Source: a bacterium (lineage in GTDB: Bacteria > UBP14 > UBA6098 > B30-G16). From it: a stretch of 6,864 nt of DNA. Shown piece after piece: positions 5,475-6,864 of the stretch. The stretch lies in contig QNEG01000076.1 of NCBI GenBank assembly GCA_003645115.1, forward strand, positions 1 through 6,864. The letters run 5' to 3'. A model generated the notes under the pieces. It had not been told where the DNA came from and searched no databases. It worked only from the letters and a program-made list of their open reading frames with translations. The translations under genes and the position numbers were made by a program. How positions within the stretch are numbered: position 1 is the first letter of the stretch; each line of letters starts with the position of its first letter.

Positions 5475-6764
5475 ATGAGAAAAATAATTGTATTGACAAT
5501 TGTAGCAGTGATATCGGGAAGTGTTTTCTGTCAGGAATTAACGGAATATTTTTCTGCTCCGGATGAATCCATATACGAACTTCGAGAAGGACGCTCACTT
5601 TCGGAAATGGTGCGAGAACTGGAAAGCAATTTAAATAATCCCGAATTCCTGTATAATTATTCCTGGACCGCGATGGAAGAGGGCGATATGAACACCGCAA
5701 AGAACTATATCCAGAAAGCGATAGAACTTCGACCACAGAATCCATTCCTTCATTTTAAAGCCGGACAGATTTATCTCGCCGATGGCGACAAATCGGCTGC
5801 CAGAGAACATTTTGAAAAGGCGCTGGAGAATCATTACGAATATCTTGAGGTATGGTTGGAAATAGTGAAAATCGCTCCAGAATATTATTATAATCTGGCT
5901 CAATTGTATGGCGAGAAAGCTCACCAGTTTATGAAAATCGAACTCGCCGAGAAAGCGATAGAACACTACAGAAATTATATAGAAAATAATCCCGATGGTG
6001 AATTCATAGAATCTGCTCGCGCCGGAATTAGAGATATGGAACTGGTGAAAGGAGAAATAGAAAGTCGCCAGCGAATTCAAAGTGCCAAGGAAACACAGCA
6101 GCAGAAACTCGCCGAACAGAAATTAGCTCAAAAACGCGAGATGAAACAGTTCCGCTCCACGCGCAGAAGAGTAGTCGGGATTGCCCTGAATACTTTCAGC
6201 CCGGTGGAAAATTATGTGTTCACTTTGCGTGAGGGAAAACAGTCCATTCGAGATACCATAAAACTCAAGGATATTATGACCAGTGTTTCCGAATATTCTT
6301 TCAATGGAGGATATTTTGTGGGTCCATTTATTTTCCGAGCTGCGCTATTGATTGGACAAAATGGTGTTAAATATCAATATGTCCAGGATTCTATCCCCAC
6401 TGCATATGCTGATACCATAATCGATGGAAGTGACACTACATTTGGAGATACTATAATAATAAAAAAAGCGATTCATAACATAATCGGTGGAGTTAATACT
6501 GTTCGTTTCAATGTGGAAGGAATTTACAATTTCTACTATGCTAATCCGCTTATGTTATATGCCAGTTCTGGCGTAGATGTGGGATATATTTATTTGTCCG
6601 AAAAGGAATCATATTTCGAATCGATACCAATTTCCGGTGCTGGAATCGGTGGTGGAGTTATGCTGAGATTGGGGAATTTCTTGTTCGATTTGAATTATAG
6701 ATACAATTTATTTGGGTCCAGCAAGGGCGGTATTTTATCGCTGGGCGGGATGTTCAAATTCTAA
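5475..6764 (+). CDS. Exported TPR protein with a C-terminal outer-membrane beta-barrel-like domain
   Basis: Predicted cell-envelope protein of 429 residues; role unknown. The N-terminus is a signal peptide (basic MRK, hydrophobic 4-18) with likely cleavage at VFC|QE after residue 19; the residues before C19 do not form a lipobox. Two clear TPR units follow (about 56-89 and 90-123) with AIELRPQNP and ALENH endings, then degenerate helical repeats to about 190 (AEKAIEHYRNYIENNPDG is TPR-like). A charged, Gln-rich probable coiled coil spans about 191-232. The last ~195 residues alternate short hydrophobic strands with turns and end in GGMFKF; a terminal Phe is the usual beta-barrel assembly signal. 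The layout suggests a periplasmic TPR module tethered to an outer-membrane barrel, perhaps for protein-protein contact. The start at 5475 is fixed by the signal peptide, with only a modest AAAGAG upstream. It begins 47 bp after the fdhB-like gene without a terminator between, so read-through is possible, but no functional link is evident. Confidence 0.75.
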   Translation: MRKIIVLTIVAVISGSVFCQELTEYFSAPDESIYELREGRSLSEMVRELESNLNNPEFLYNYSWTAMEEGDMNTAKNYIQKAIELRPQNPFLHFKAGQIYLADGDKSAAREHFEKALENHYEYLEVWLEIVKIAPEYYYNLAQLYGEKAHQFMKIELAEKAIEHYRNYIENNPDGEFIESARAGIRDMELVKGEIESRQRIQSAKETQQQKLAEQKLAQKREMKQFRSTRRRVVGIALNTFSPVENYVFTLREGKQSIRDTIKLKDIMTSVSEYSFNGGYFVGPFIFRAALLIGQNGVKYQYVQDSIPTAYADTIIDGSDTTFGDTIIIKKAIHNIIGGVNTVRFNVEGIYNFYYANPLMLYASSGVDVGYIYLSEKESYFESIPISGAGIGGGVMLRLGNFLFDLNYRYNLFGSSKGGILSLGGMFKF

Positions 6765-6771
6765 TTATGAC

Positions 6772-6800
6772 CATAATGATAAATTATGTTTGTTTTTTTT
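6772..6800 (+). terminator. Probable intrinsic terminator after the TPR/beta-barrel gene
   Basis: CATAAT (6772-6777) pairs with ATTATG (6783-6788) around a 5-nt loop, followed directly by TTTG and a run of eight T (6793-6800). The stem is short and AT-rich, with one G-C pair, but the T-run and the position 8 bp after a stop codon fit rho-independent termination. The rest of 6765-6860 shows no other clear element except the ribosome site for the next gene. Confidence 0.5.
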
Positions 6801-6850
6801 AATAGTTTGCTTATATTTTAAATCGCTTAAATCATTGGATATTAATTTCT

Positions 6851-6864
6851 GGAGGGAATTATGA
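6851..6864 (+). CDS. Start of a further gene, cut by the window edge
   Basis: GGAGG at 6851-6855 is a strong Shine-Dalgarno sequence five bases before ATG 6861. Only the first codon and one more base are inside the window, so nothing can be said about the product. It lies downstream of the probable terminator and so is probably transcribed separately. Confidence 0.6.

Noticed and set aside
5631..6080. 149-codon open frame on the - strand
   Set aside because: Antisense to the TPR region; no ribosome site or recognisable domain was seen.
6807..6832. Possible promoter (TTGCTT with TTAAAT) before the last gene
   Set aside because: The spacing is about 14 nt and the matches are poor in AT-rich DNA; it is not distinguishable from chance.

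Overview
The window carries six essentially complete protein genes and the first codon of a seventh, all on the + strand. Every identification comes from reading motifs in the translations; nothing was searched. The DNA is AT-rich overall. The last large gene encodes an exported TPR protein ending in what looks like an outer-membrane beta-barrel with a terminal phenylalanine, so the host is probably a diderm (Gram-negative-type) bacterium. The MvhD-like and FrhB/FdhB-like iron-sulfur proteins point to anaerobic metabolism based on hydrogen, formate or ferredoxin. ScpA with no adjacent scpB, and an antiporter outside the best-known subgroups, would fit a less-studied lineage such as an FCB-type or candidate phylum. 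That placement is an inference and I hold it loosely.

Region 1 (about 2-1643) is a two-gene Type II restriction-modification module. It has a beta-class amino-methyltransferase (SPPY motif first, FxGxGTT motif late) followed 10 bp later by a 235-residue protein with a PD-(D/E)xK-like catalytic pattern (D112, E126, K128), which I read as the cognate endonuclease. Both genes are visibly AT-rich and neither start has a convincing Shine-Dalgarno sequence. The methyltransferase frame stays open to the left edge, so its true start is uncertain.

Region 2 (1668-3784) is housekeeping: scpA (chromosome segregation and condensation) and then, after 62 bp, a CPA-type cation:proton antiporter.

Region 3 (3910-5427) is a redox pair: an MvhD/FlpD-type electron-transfer subunit and an FrhB/FdhB-type flavin and iron-sulfur subunit. 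They are 30 bp apart once the second start is corrected to 4366, and both have strong Shine-Dalgarno sequences. No HdrABC, hydrogenase or formate dehydrogenase large subunit lies in the window, so their partners must be encoded elsewhere. Together they probably move electrons between a nicotinamide, F420 or ferredoxin donor and a heterodisulfide-reductase-like complex.

Region 4 (5475-6864) is the TPR/beta-barrel envelope protein, then a probable intrinsic terminator (6772-6800), and the start of another gene at 6861 behind a strong Shine-Dalgarno sequence. No RNA genes, CRISPR arrays, insertion sequences or large repeats were seen. The longest stretches without a firm gene are 1-148, 3785-3909 and 6765-6860, and each is described below.
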